From assembly GCA_024336345.1 (NCBI GenBank), contig JANFOG010000001.1:3224001-3288000 (forward strand): 64,000 bases of DNA. Direction: 5' to 3'. Positions 48,526 through 58,204 of the stretch are shown here, piece after piece. The notes under the pieces were generated by a model that did no database searches, was not told where the DNA came from, and saw only the letters and a program-made list of their open reading frames with translations. The first letter of the stretch is position 1; every line of letters starts with the position of its first letter. The translations under genes were made by a program, and so were the position numbers. This stretch comes from Mariannaea sp. PMI_226. Its lineage: Eukaryota; Ascomycota; Sordariomycetes; Hypocreales; Nectriaceae.

Positions 48526-49282
48526 GATAGATGAAAGTAGTGGCTACGCAAGAGTATTTCCAGTTGCCAGTCGCAGATGTTGCAAGTTGCAAGGAAGAAA
48601 GTGAGGTCAATAGAGGTATGAGGTGATGGCTTTGTGTGATTGCTTGGATTTCTTGGATTGATTATTATCATAAAAGATATGCCATCGTCCTGGGACATCC
48701 AGTCCTTTTTGTATTCAATGATCGTCTTCCTTGGTCTTTTTCCTCTCAACCCAAAACAGGTTCCCATTCGAGATTGGAGATCCCTAAGCCTCAAAATTAC
48801 GCAGGGCTGGCTGCATCGCCTCTTTGGACATTTCGAATGGGTTTCCGAAAGCGGTTTGGCGTTAGTCCGGTGGGCCCGGTCTGCTGCTACCCCAGCCTGC
48901 CGCCATTTCATCTACAGATTACAAGGTATGTATTTGCGGCTGCCTCTCGCTAACTCCAGGGCGGAGTAGCCCGACGTGATGCAGTGATGCGCGCATACTG
49001 CAGCAGAGCGATAATACAAAGACTAAGCATCCAGCAAAACAGGCTGCCGATAAATCGACGCTCCCCAATAGCCCAATGCACGTGGATATGTGCCATGGCT
49101 GCCATCTTAGTATTGACTCAACTCAATTGAAGTCCGAAGAATAGGTGTCGATATCTTATGATCTACAGGGTATCTGCCCTTCTATATCTATGTATGTGCC
49201 AAATTCGATGGATTTCAATGATCTACATCAATATCCAGTCTTGTATCCATGCCCTGATCATACTCAGCTCTCATATTCTTCA
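48526..49282. other. Intergenic upstream of the repeat-protein gene
   Basis: About 760 bases with the promoter of the repeat-protein gene and the 3' flank of the GH76 gene. No gene is supported. Confidence 0.6.
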
Positions 49283-51190
49283 TCAATATGGTTGAGATAG
49301 TTCCCAATACGCTCTCAGCAATGCAAGCCCACCCAACTGTGTTTCTAGAGTGCGACCTCGACCCCTTGCGTTGGGATCCTGCCGGCTTTGTCTATTTTTC
49401 GCACCGTCATTTTCCAAATCACTTGTATCGTCTTGATCTTTGTCGGATTGTTGGAGTAGTTTTTGCTGACCTGATGCCGACTCCAGCATGCGCCAATGTT
49501 CTGACCCGGGTGTCCAAGGACGAGTCTCTCCCCACATCTCGTCCACCGGCGTGCCTTGGTTGCGATAGTCTGTTGCGTTCGCAGCGCTGTGATCAATCCC
49601 ATCGCTATCAAGCGTAACAACTGCATCGAATATCCCTGCACCCCACCACATCCCAAAGAGCCCGGATTTATCACGGGTCCTAAGCGCCGCATCGACGTTG
49701 TGCTTTAGCCAGTCAAGGTATGACTTGCAGGTATTCGTATGAGCTGTCCTCACTCGCTCATAACCCCGCTTATCGACCTTCATGCCATCTTGGACTCGGA
49801 CGGGATCCAGAGGTGAACAGAAGGTAGCAAGGTGGTGAAAGAAAATTCCTTTGAAAGTTTGTCCATCTTGCGAGCATGTGCCACTTGCATCGCACATATC
49901 CTCAATAATGCCTCCGCGGCCGAGCCCTTTCCAGGTTGGTAGTCGACCAGAGGGAACCGCCTCAAGGTCCTCAGCCGGTTTCTTATTTTTTAGATCCCAC
50001 CCAGTTGCCTCAATGACAGACTGGATTAAATCATGTCCGTCTTTTAGGTATGATACCCTGCCACTGATGGCCCATAGCCCTCGTTGCCCTGTGAGCAGTA
50101 CACCCTGGTTGTATGTGTACACCATTTCGTCCCTGAGGTCGCATTTTGTGTTACCAGGTCGTCTCCTATCAATGTGGTAACCATCAACGAACAAACCGAA
50201 CTCGTTCTTCATGTTCACTCCCATAAGCCACTCGTAACCGTCTAACGCTGCCTGTAGGTGGGCCGGATCTTTCTTGGGGAACTTTGCTGACGCGAGCCAG
50301 GGGGAAGTAAAGTTATCGCCTGGAAAATAATGATACATGGAAACGGATGCTGAAATCCAAAGTTCGTTGGTAATAGCGTTCTTGTATGGGTACAGACGAG
50401 GGTTCCAGACCATGCCCCCGTCGCAGAGTTTTGTGTCCCAACCTCGCGATGCAAGATTCCAGAAGATGCGGGACCGATGAGCAAATGAGGAGAACCAGTT
50501 TTCACCATGCCAGTGAGTATGCGCCATTATCTCAGAAAGACCTGTTTCTGGGCCAATGTCGATGCTGTCGCCATGTGGGTAGTGCAGGTCGGCATGAGTT
50601 CTTATAAACTTGATCGCCTCAACCCATTCGAGGGCGACCCAAAGCATATCGTCGTAAGCCTTGATGTCACGTAAGCACAGTGGAATAGAATGAGAAAAAT
50701 TCATGATCCTTACCTCTCCTCGAAGAGACAAAATGTCTTGGCCATAGTACGAACTGACGACTTGACCATAATATGAAGATATGAGGTTCTCTTTGGCCTT
50801 CCAACTACTGGAATCACCGGAACCACTGAGTGCGATGGATACCGAAGATTTGGATAAAGTAGTCAGAAGGCCTGTAATGACTGTTCCAGTCACAGCAGAG
50901 GTCCAATCTATCGCTGTCGGCCAAGTAGAATAGTCGGATACGAAGTAATGATCCTGCATGACAACCATGGCCTGCACGGCATAATCAAGGGCCTGAGAAT
51001 CCGCGAGGAGCGCTGCTGATGCATTGAAAGAAAAGTCCAGAAAGATATCTGGTGGAGCATTGCAACCCTTTGGCTTCTCGTAATATACGATAGGGCAATG
51101 CTCGTGACCGCCGTTATGATTCGGGTCCGCGAGTGCGGTTTGTAAAGCGAGAAGGCTTAGAAGGCCTCCCATGGTTGGTAACCGAGCCAT
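49283..51190 (-). CDS. Secreted GH76 alpha-1,6-mannanase-like enzyme
   Basis: A glycoside hydrolase family 76 enzyme, acting on alpha-1,6-mannan of fungal walls or glycoproteins, 617 residues after splicing. A signal peptide ends near LLALQTALA. The frame is open throughout, but an intron of 54 bases at 50713-50660 (GTAAGG...ATCAAG, with a CTTAC branch) is likely. Removing it joins SLRGE to AYDDMLWVALEW and gives the family's catalytic Asp-Asp pair in its normal setting. Further GH76 motifs are CDGGMVWNPRLYPYKNAITNEL, YTYNQGVLLTGQ and GTCSQDGQTFKGIFFHHL. It is longer than the usual 450 residues, with a polar C-terminal tract (DKDQDDTSDLENDGAKNRQ). There is no GPI-anchor tail, so unlike Dcw1/Dfg5 it is probably released. 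Confidence 0.88.
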   Translation of the reverse strand: MARLPTMGGLLSLLALQTALADPNHNGGHEHCPIVYYEKPKGCNAPPDIFLDFSFNASAALLADSQALDYAVQAMVVMQDHYFVSDYSTWPTAIDWTSAVTGTVITGLLTTLSKSSVSIALSGSGDSSSWKAKENLISSYYGQVVSSYYGQDILSLRGEVRIMNFSHSIPLCLRDIKAYDDMLWVALEWVEAIKFIRTHADLHYPHGDSIDIGPETGLSEIMAHTHWHGENWFSSFAHRSRIFWNLASRGWDTKLCDGGMVWNPRLYPYKNAITNELWISASVSMYHYFPGDNFTSPWLASAKFPKKDPAHLQAALDGYEWLMGVNMKNEFGLFVDGYHIDRRRPGNTKCDLRDEMVYTYNQGVLLTGQRGLWAISGRVSYLKDGHDLIQSVIEATGWDLKNKKPAEDLEAVPSGRLPTWKGLGRGGIIEDMCDASGTCSQDGQTFKGIFFHHLATFCSPLDPVRVQDGMKVDKRGYERVRTAHTNTCKSYLDWLKHNVDAALRTRDKSGLFGMWWGAGIFDAVVTLDSDGIDHSAANATDYRNQGTPVDEMWGETRPWTPGSEHWRMLESASGQQKLLQQSDKDQDDTSDLENDGAKNRQSRQDPNARGRGRTLETQLGGLALLRAYWELSQPY

Positions 51191-52677
51191 GCTGAAGAAT
51201 GAATGCGACTCTGATTTATCCTAAAGTTAATTCTATTGCGCGCCGAAAAGGAATTTGATCTGGTTAGACGTCTGATTTCCCTGGGATAGGAAGATCCATG
51301 CCCACGAGCGTAACCATGCGATTCAGAGAGGTAAGTTGAAGAAAGATGAGACGGCTCGCGAAAGTTGAGACAGCGGTGAGGCGTGGTTCTAAGGAAGTAT
51401 CTCGGACAGGTGCAATTGGAACCGGCAAATCCAGCTGATCGGGGACTAAAAAAGAAAAGGAAGAGATTAGGAATCACACTCGACAGAACGAGGCTTATCA
51501 GGTCAAAGCCAAAGGTGGGCGAGGGGAGGTTTCGAATCGACTTGAAAGGCCAGCATGTGCCCCACCACCGAGTCAGTTCGCAATGGAGCAGATATGTTTG
51601 TGGCGCAGGGAGGAAAACAAATCGGCCAAGGAGATAAATCAAGAAACTAGCAAGGCCGACTGTATAAGGACTTGAAATTTTATGACTGGGATACTGGGCC
51701 ATGAATGGAAGATAGGCTGGTCATTGACCTGGATAAGGGCAGGGTGGAGAGCACATCATGATGTTCGTGATTGACATCGGAGAGTCTTGTCGCACAAGGG
51801 TGACGCTGATCTAGTTCAGGTCCTGAAGAACTCTCCAAAAGGAAAGAAAAAAAAATAGAATCATAATAAAGGTTGCGCGGCAATTCAATAATCACCTTCT
51901 GAGGAGGGCGCGGTGTGACGGATGATGATATATTTATTTTGATTTGCGTGTATGTGCGTCATCAGCATATTCTCCAACTCTGTATCTTGGAAGAAACCAG
52001 GTCATGGAGGTATTTAAATCCAGATTCAATAATCATTAATATACTATGTAATACCCTGGACTGCTTCATGGACTATATTATTGCTCTCCAAAATACCATA
52101 AAAGTCTATCTATCCCCTTTCCCCTGCAGAACCAGCCATATGCATTCATGGGCATCCACCTCATGCGAGTCTCACCTGAATGAATGGTCAGCGCATTCAC
52201 AAGACGTCTCACTGCTGTTGGTCTCGAAATTTTAGTGGCTGGCGGTGGTCAACTGGTGGATTTGTAGGCTATCGCTCAGCGAGTGAGACGACGCGATATT
52301 GGAGATAAGTGGATCTCGCTAACGACCCATCGGCAGCATTTGTTTACTTTCGTCCCAAAACAGACGCCAACTCTCTACGTACCCTCCAACTCTCTTGAGG
52401 GCCTCACGCACAATCCACCACTTCACCACTTCCCACCCTCACCTCTCAACTTTACAACATCTATCCCAACTATCCGGCCTGCAGTCAATGTCTAGAATCA
52501 CGCGCAAATCTTCTTCAGCGCGTTGCATGCCCTGTTCACTCCGCCATTGACTATCACTAGCTACTCCATTACGGGCTTGACCCTTCACAAACCGCCCATC
52601 AGGGCCACATACCCCGGCCGCTCATTTCAAGCCCTCTTGCCTGTTATCACGCGCCATAACGCGTCAAATCCAAAACC
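51191..52677. other. Intergenic between divergent GH76 and spindle pole genes
   Basis: About 1.5 kb with both promoters. It is AT-rich near 51.9-52.1 kb. No gene or structured element is supported. Confidence 0.6.
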
Positions 52678-55600
52678 ATGGAGGTCGACGCCGCCAACAG
52701 ATATCGCTCTCGCATTCTTAGAGAAATGAAAGCAAACCGCGACAACCCGTTCAACTCACCACCCTCTTCCACTGGGTCCCACGGCACCGTCAGCCCAACA
52801 CTCAGCTCCGTCTTCTCCGACCCTGACGGTGAATCAACGCGAAGACTCAACGAGGACATTGCTCGCATCACTGCTCCCCGCAACATGCCAGTCAACTGGG
52901 AGGCTGCTCACCGCAAGTGGCCCGATTTCTTCAGTGCGCCAAGGTCCCGGAGTGTTCCTGCACTCGACGACACTGATACAAGACCTCTAAGCGCAGAGTC
53001 CAAAGAAAACAAGCCCTTAAGTTTCGCTGCCAAGTTCACCACCGATGATTCCACCCAGGAGACGTGGATGGGATCCAACAGGACACGCGCAGAAATGCAA
53101 CCTCGAGCCGACACCGAATCTGATCTTTCTATACTCTCAAAGTCTCCAGCTCGAGTTCTCTCCAACCCTGCTCTAAAGATGAACCGTAACCGAAGTCCCC
53201 TCGCCAAGGTTCACACCCGGGTTGCTTCAGACTCCATCAAGGAGAAGCAGCATAATAGTCGCGAGACTCTTTCGGACGCGCTTGAGCGCCTGCGCAACGC
53301 GTCGCAAACCCCTAAGAGTAACCAGCAGGACTTCGTTCATGATCGGCCTTCCCCACAGATGTCGTCGGCAAAATCTAGTTTGACGGCTGTGCCCCCATCA
53401 TTGGTCAATGAGATGCACAATGAGACGCATACTGGAACCAATCTTCCATCCTTCTTCATGCCTGATGTGTCTCACCTTGGAGACTTTGTCACTGGAACCC
53501 TTCGATTCAGTGGTTCAATGCAAAACGGTGTCCCCGTCTTCGTGAAAAATGGCAAAGTCCATGACCGGGCAGATAAGAGTTACAATGCTAATCACGCTGA
53601 GGTGGACGCGTTTGAGCTACCTGAGGACGAAGAGAAGATTTTTGTGTCTATGGATATGATCCGTGAAGAAATCATTTCTCTTCAAGAGCACTATGACAAG
53701 GTGCAAGAATATGCTATTAGCCTCCAAGAGCAAGTTGACCAGCTGGAAGCCGAACTCAAGTCCCATAAGAACTTTGGCAGCAACTTCAGTTCCAACAGGG
53801 CCAATGACCAGTTGATGACTCAGAAGACTCGTAAGTTGACAAGTCCTACACAAGTATCCACCAACTTACCAAGATGTATAGAACTCGAAATTGAGGTTGC
53901 CACGCTGCAAGCTCGGCTAGAGCAGGTATCTCGAAAGACTAGCATTAACGAGATTGAAAATGATGCATTGTCTCAAGAGAGGGATCGAGCTGTGAGAAAG
54001 CTACAGGAGGCGTGCGAAGATATTAACAAACTCACCCGCAAGTTGAACATCAAACAGAAGGAGCTCGAAACGACCCATCGGCAACTGGATTCAACCGAGC
54101 AGATCCGTCAGGAGAATGACACCCTTCGCCGAGATTTCACATCTATGAAGCATGGCCGTGATGCCTTGGTTATTGAGAACACGTCCCTTGAGACGGCTAA
54201 CAAGGCGCTCCGTGATGAAAACGAGAGCCTCAAGCACGAGGCTAATTCCCTCCGTTCCGACGGCAACAAGACTCGCTATGATCAGACATCTCTAATCACT
54301 GAAAACCGCTCCTTGCGACAAAGCAACAAGGCACTTATGGGAGAAACCGAGGATCTACGAGAGAATCTTGATGGTGTTCAGCATGAGCTAGATGCAGCCA
54401 GGGAGTTGGTTGAGACTCTGCGTCAAGAAATCCAAAGCTTTGAACAGGAGAAGACATCTCTTCGCGAAGATAATGAGAGCCTTGTGCGACACAATGAGAA
54501 GTATTTCAATGAGAACAAGGTTCTTCGCCGTGAGAACTCGGGCTTTGAACGGAGTGTTCATGATCTCCACGATGAGAATTTGAAACTCAAGGAGGAAGTC
54601 GAGTTCTTGAAGCAACAATTGGACCACTGCCGACCCATCCCCAAGGAAGATTTTACTGCTCAAATCGACGAAGAGACCGAGGAGAACATGACATCCGCCT
54701 TTTTTGTTCCTGACATCACGATCAACACCAACGAGACCAACCCGATCGAAGCTACCGAGACGAGAGAGTTGCAGGACATCACACAGAGTGGCCGGCAAAC
54801 CACCATCCCAAATGTCACAGAGGATGAGACACGGAACACGACCAAGCAAGAGACAACTTCTCATACTCAGACGCATGAAGCCCAACAGAAGTCTCATGGC
54901 AAGACCAAGTCGACGTCAAAGTCCTTCGGCCATAGCCAGCGAGTTGCATTCTCAATCCCTGAAAAGTCGCAGAAGAATAGTTCCAATATGGCAAATCAAG
55001 GCAGCAAGCGACGCACTGTTCTAAAGTCAAGACACATCGTGAGCAAGGACAGTCTGGTGCCACGTGTCGACCAACTCGATGAGAATGACGACACAACTGG
55101 TGTCCAGTCACTGAACGACGACACAACCCAGGACTACTCCATGCAACTGGATCTAACGCCCAAGACTCGTAAGGATTCAAGGGCAAGGGGACTGAAGCAG
55201 GCCACCCAGGAGCTCACCAGTCATAGCCAGAGGTCTCGATCTTCTCACAAGCATACTGTGATGTCTGAGATGACTATCGAGAGCGTCCGGACTGCGGATC
55301 GGGATACCTGTCCAGTTCTCTCTACCGATGCTCGCCGAGTTCTTGATGATCTTTGCGAACACGAGTGCCGAAACTGCACAGTGTGTAGCCGAATTGCGTC
55401 CCACCGCGGAGTCATCAGTTCGGCAGACTTTGCCGCTGGCAAGAAGCGAGTTACTGTTCCCAGACCTGTTCCCGTTACCGACCGAGATCTTTCAGTAGAG
55501 GATCCCACTATGCGTCCTGCCAACTCTCCAGGCCATGCTCTAGCTATGGTTATAAAAGGCTTGGAAGATGAAGCACATCATCTTCAACTTGAGCTCACTC

Positions 55601-55875
55601 GCATCCAGGCCCAGTACAGTATCCGTGATAAAGCTCTTGGCCGTCGTGAGCGCCTCAGCCTAGCTGAAATGATCCGAACCATGTTGAAACGTCTGGAAGC
55701 CAAAAATGACCAGATATACAGCCTTTATGATGTGCTCGAAGGCCAAAAGGCTGCTGGCCAGGCTATGAGCGAGGAAGAAATTGAGATGACCGTTCTCAAC
55801 ATAACTGGCATGACGGTTCGCGATGTTACTAATGGCAGCGAGCAGCTTACCTGGGAGGGTATTCCGGAACTATGA
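52678..55875 (+). CDS. Spindle pole coiled-coil protein, Cep57/Ppc89-like
   Basis: A coiled-coil protein of about 1048 residues, probably a structural and microtubule-anchoring part of the spindle pole body. The N-terminal 320 residues are Ser/Pro-rich and mostly disordered. A long coiled coil runs from about 325 to 670, with heptads of the style LRDENESLKHEANSLRSD. A polar linker follows, then a Cys-rich motif (EHECRNCTVCSRIASHRG) and a C-terminal helix (RERLSLAEMIRTMLKRLEAKNDQIYSLYDVLEGQ) that fits the Cep57 microtubule-binding domain. The open frame includes a probable 51-base intron at 53831-53881 (GTAAGT...TATAG, with a CTTAC branch); removing it joins QKT to QLEIEVATLQARL and keeps the heptads continuous. 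Identity as the Ppc89 counterpart is likely but not proven. Confidence 0.82.
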   Translation: MEVDAANRYRSRILREMKANRDNPFNSPPSSTGSHGTVSPTLSSVFSDPDGESTRRLNEDIARITAPRNMPVNWEAAHRKWPDFFSAPRSRSVPALDDTDTRPLSAESKENKPLSFAAKFTTDDSTQETWMGSNRTRAEMQPRADTESDLSILSKSPARVLSNPALKMNRNRSPLAKVHTRVASDSIKEKQHNSRETLSDALERLRNASQTPKSNQQDFVHDRPSPQMSSAKSSLTAVPPSLVNEMHNETHTGTNLPSFFMPDVSHLGDFVTGTLRFSGSMQNGVPVFVKNGKVHDRADKSYNANHAEVDAFELPEDEEKIFVSMDMIREEIISLQEHYDKVQEYAISLQEQVDQLEAELKSHKNFGSNFSSNRANDQLMTQKTRKLTSPTQVSTNLPRCIELEIEVATLQARLEQVSRKTSINEIENDALSQERDRAVRKLQEACEDINKLTRKLNIKQKELETTHRQLDSTEQIRQENDTLRRDFTSMKHGRDALVIENTSLETANKALRDENESLKHEANSLRSDGNKTRYDQTSLITENRSLRQSNKALMGETEDLRENLDGVQHELDAARELVETLRQEIQSFEQEKTSLREDNESLVRHNEKYFNENKVLRRENSGFERSVHDLHDENLKLKEEVEFLKQQLDHCRPIPKEDFTAQIDEETEENMTSAFFVPDITINTNETNPIEATETRELQDITQSGRQTTIPNVTEDETRNTTKQETTSHTQTHEAQQKSHGKTKSTSKSFGHSQRVAFSIPEKSQKNSSNMANQGSKRRTVLKSRHIVSKDSLVPRVDQLDENDDTTGVQSLNDDTTQDYSMQLDLTPKTRKDSRARGLKQATQELTSHSQRSRSSHKHTVMSEMTIESVRTADRDTCPVLSTDARRVLDDLCEHECRNCTVCSRIASHRGVISSADFAAGKKRVTVPRPVPVTDRDLSVEDPTMRPANSPGHALAMVIKGLEDEAHHLQLELTRIQAQYSIRDKALGRRERLSLAEMIRTMLKRLEAKNDQIYSLYDVLEGQKAAGQAMSEEEIEMTVLNITGMTVRDVTNGSEQLTWEGIPEL

Positions 55876-57014
55876 GGGATTCACTCAGGAGAGGAGGCTG
55901 GGAAAGGGGGGGCTTGTTAGCTTGGCGTTTCTTAGGTTCATGAGAAAGCAAAAGGCCCTTGTGTTTGGATTGATTGGCGCGCTATATTTCTTTGGCCGTC
56001 GCTGGCTGGATGGCATTTGTTTAACGTGGAGTTTGGGACACTCGGCGCATTTGGCTGTATTCTTCATTTGTATAAGTACGGCTCGCCGAGGCCGACGGTT
56101 GATTGGGCTGGGAATTGAATTGAGAATTGAAACGACTTTGCATCTAACAAATTTCCCCCCTGCTCCTTCATATTGATGATCTTGCTGATGGATATATGGC
56201 AAAGGTCTGAAGGAAGCTGTTTTGCCTCTTTTTGCAGTACCTACTAGGCTTACATGGAGATAATTGAGTTACGGATACACACACGCATAAACTTGTATAC
56301 TTTTCCGTGCTATATTGATTTTCCATCTTCCCCTATTGGATGGATGATCTGTAGCTACTACACTCTGTGAGGCTGGCCAGGAATAATTCGATATGCTAGA
56401 GCTCTCTCCGGCCGGACACTGACTGTGTATGGCTGTCTGCAACGAGCTGTCTGTACGACTGACACTGTATTTTCGACATAAGCGGCTAATGAGTTTCAAA
56501 GGGAAAAAGAAGCACTGCTATTGAAAATTCGGGTATATCTCCAAGTTTCCCCGTTTGTATCCATCCTCAAAGTAGAACTTGAATGACTTGAAGAAGGGCC
56601 GTTCTGATTGGAGCTGGGCCAATTGACTTTAGGCTTAGAAGATGTCTTTAGATACCTTCATATTAAATATGAAACTGCAAGAATATTTTTTTAAGAGTAA
56701 TGCTACGTGTTTGGTGTTCAGGACTATCTCTTCAACAAGATGGATGATGCATGTAAGCCATGTGAGCAAAGTTGGGATAGCAACCAGTAATCATTTTTGA
56801 TACTCGATTTAAGCTAGAAAGTTATATGCAAAATACGAAATGTACTACAGGACATTGTACATGATTAGATGACAGAAGCGAAGATCATATGGGACACCCT
56901 CTTCCTCCTTTTCCCCTCCTCAGATGAAGCCAGAGTCGGCTGTACTTCACCGCTACAGACGACCTAGACTCCAACTTCTCAAAGACCAGAGTATATGTAC
57001 TGAGCGCACATATC
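55876..57014. other. Intergenic, convergent 3' flanks
   Basis: About 1.1 kb between the ends of the spindle pole gene and the hydrophobin gene. No gene is supported; the open frames directly after 55823 are continuations of the previous gene in other frames. Confidence 0.6.
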
Positions 57015-57405
57015 TTACAGGTTCAGGTTGGTGCAGCCAAGGTTGACCAGGCCCTGTATTTCCCATTGTTAGTTAACTGAACAACTTTTATATAGATAGG
57101 CATTGAATGAAAGAACTCACATTCTGCTTGATCTCGCCACAGCAGACAGCCTGCTGAGAGCATTGGCTCTTGATGGGAACAGCAACTCCAAGGACAGGAA
57201 CAGTGACCTCGTTGCACTGGCCGAGAAGGTTCTGGAGGTCCAGGCCGATGGGGATGAGTCCATGGTTGGTCAGCTTCTTGGCCGTCTCGGCGTTGCAGCA
57301 GTGGATTTTGTTTCCATTGCCGCAGACATCACCACCCTTGCCAGAGCTGGTGGGAGCGGCAGCGGCGAAGGCAGCGAGGCAGAGGATAACAGCGTTGAAC
57401 ATCAT
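57015..57405 (-). CDS. Class I hydrophobin
   Basis: A 107-residue secreted surface-active protein that self-assembles into hydrophobic coats on spores and aerial hyphae. Exon 1 is 57405-57121, the intron 57120-57054 (GTGAGT...TACAG) and exon 2 57053-57015, which supplies the last 12 residues (GLVNLGCTNLNL) and the eighth cysteine. A signal peptide covers about 1-17 (MMFNAVILCLAAFAAAA). The mature cysteines are at 28, 36, 37, 64, 82, 88, 89 and 102: CX7CCX26CX17CX5CCX12C. The long third gap and the short gap before the second CC fit class I; class II has about 11 residues between the first CC and the next Cys. Such genes are usually strongly expressed during sporulation. Confidence 0.94.
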
Positions 57406-58204
57406 CTTGAAAGGTTGTTTTGTAGTGGGGAGAGATTTAACTCGAAAAGTAGAAGAGTGAGATGAAGAGAGTTGGAAAAGTGTTTGTAGAAGTGGTTATT
57501 AGAGTAGTAGAAGTTGTTGGATGATGAGATATTTCGACTTGTGAGGACAGGAGACGTGGTATTTATAATTGAGAAAGGCCGTCCAGACGAGCATCACTCT
57601 CCGCGCACTTGCGTCCCATTCTCTCAACCACCGCCTTTTTTCTTTCTTTTTTCTCATGGTTTTGCATCCTATCCGTAACTATATTACTGCATCTCGTATT
57701 TGTTAGGATATCAGTCGTCCCTATCCCAGCAGGGACAGATCATCCAAGCGGAGGCTGAGATAGTCAGAGACACGTATATTAATCCAAGACATGACGGTCA
57801 CAGCGGCCCACGAAAAAAAAAAAAAAAAACTTGTGAGGAGTCGATCATGGCACTGATGCGTTCTATTACCATTACCTCAAAGCGACTCTCTAATGTGTTG
57901 ACTTTCTCCTAATTGCTAGACAAAAGCTGAACAGTAATCAGAAAGGAGGATAGTCTGTCTTTGCTTGTCCTACTTACTAGACAGAGATCGGAGTACTACT
58001 GCATTAGATGAGAAGATGGGGGAGTAGAACCTCAAACTCTCTCATAGAACATTATTCATTTGTTCAATTGCAAATAATACACACTGGACAATGCAGACTG
58101 TCTTGACAAAAAAAAAGACAAAGATATTCGTTGATTGATTCCTCTACAGGGTTGGAAACATACCCTTATAGTTTCTAGATACAGACTCCCAATTAATAAA
58201 ATTT
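57406..58204. other. Intergenic, hydrophobin promoter and NOC2 3' flank
   Basis: About 800 bases. Beside the TATA box there is an A run at 57813-57829. No gene is supported. Confidence 0.6.
57560..57567 (-). promoter_or_regulatory. TATA box of the hydrophobin gene
   Basis: TATAAATA on the minus strand about 155 bases upstream of the start codon. A strong TATA box suits a highly induced structural gene. Confidence 0.5.
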
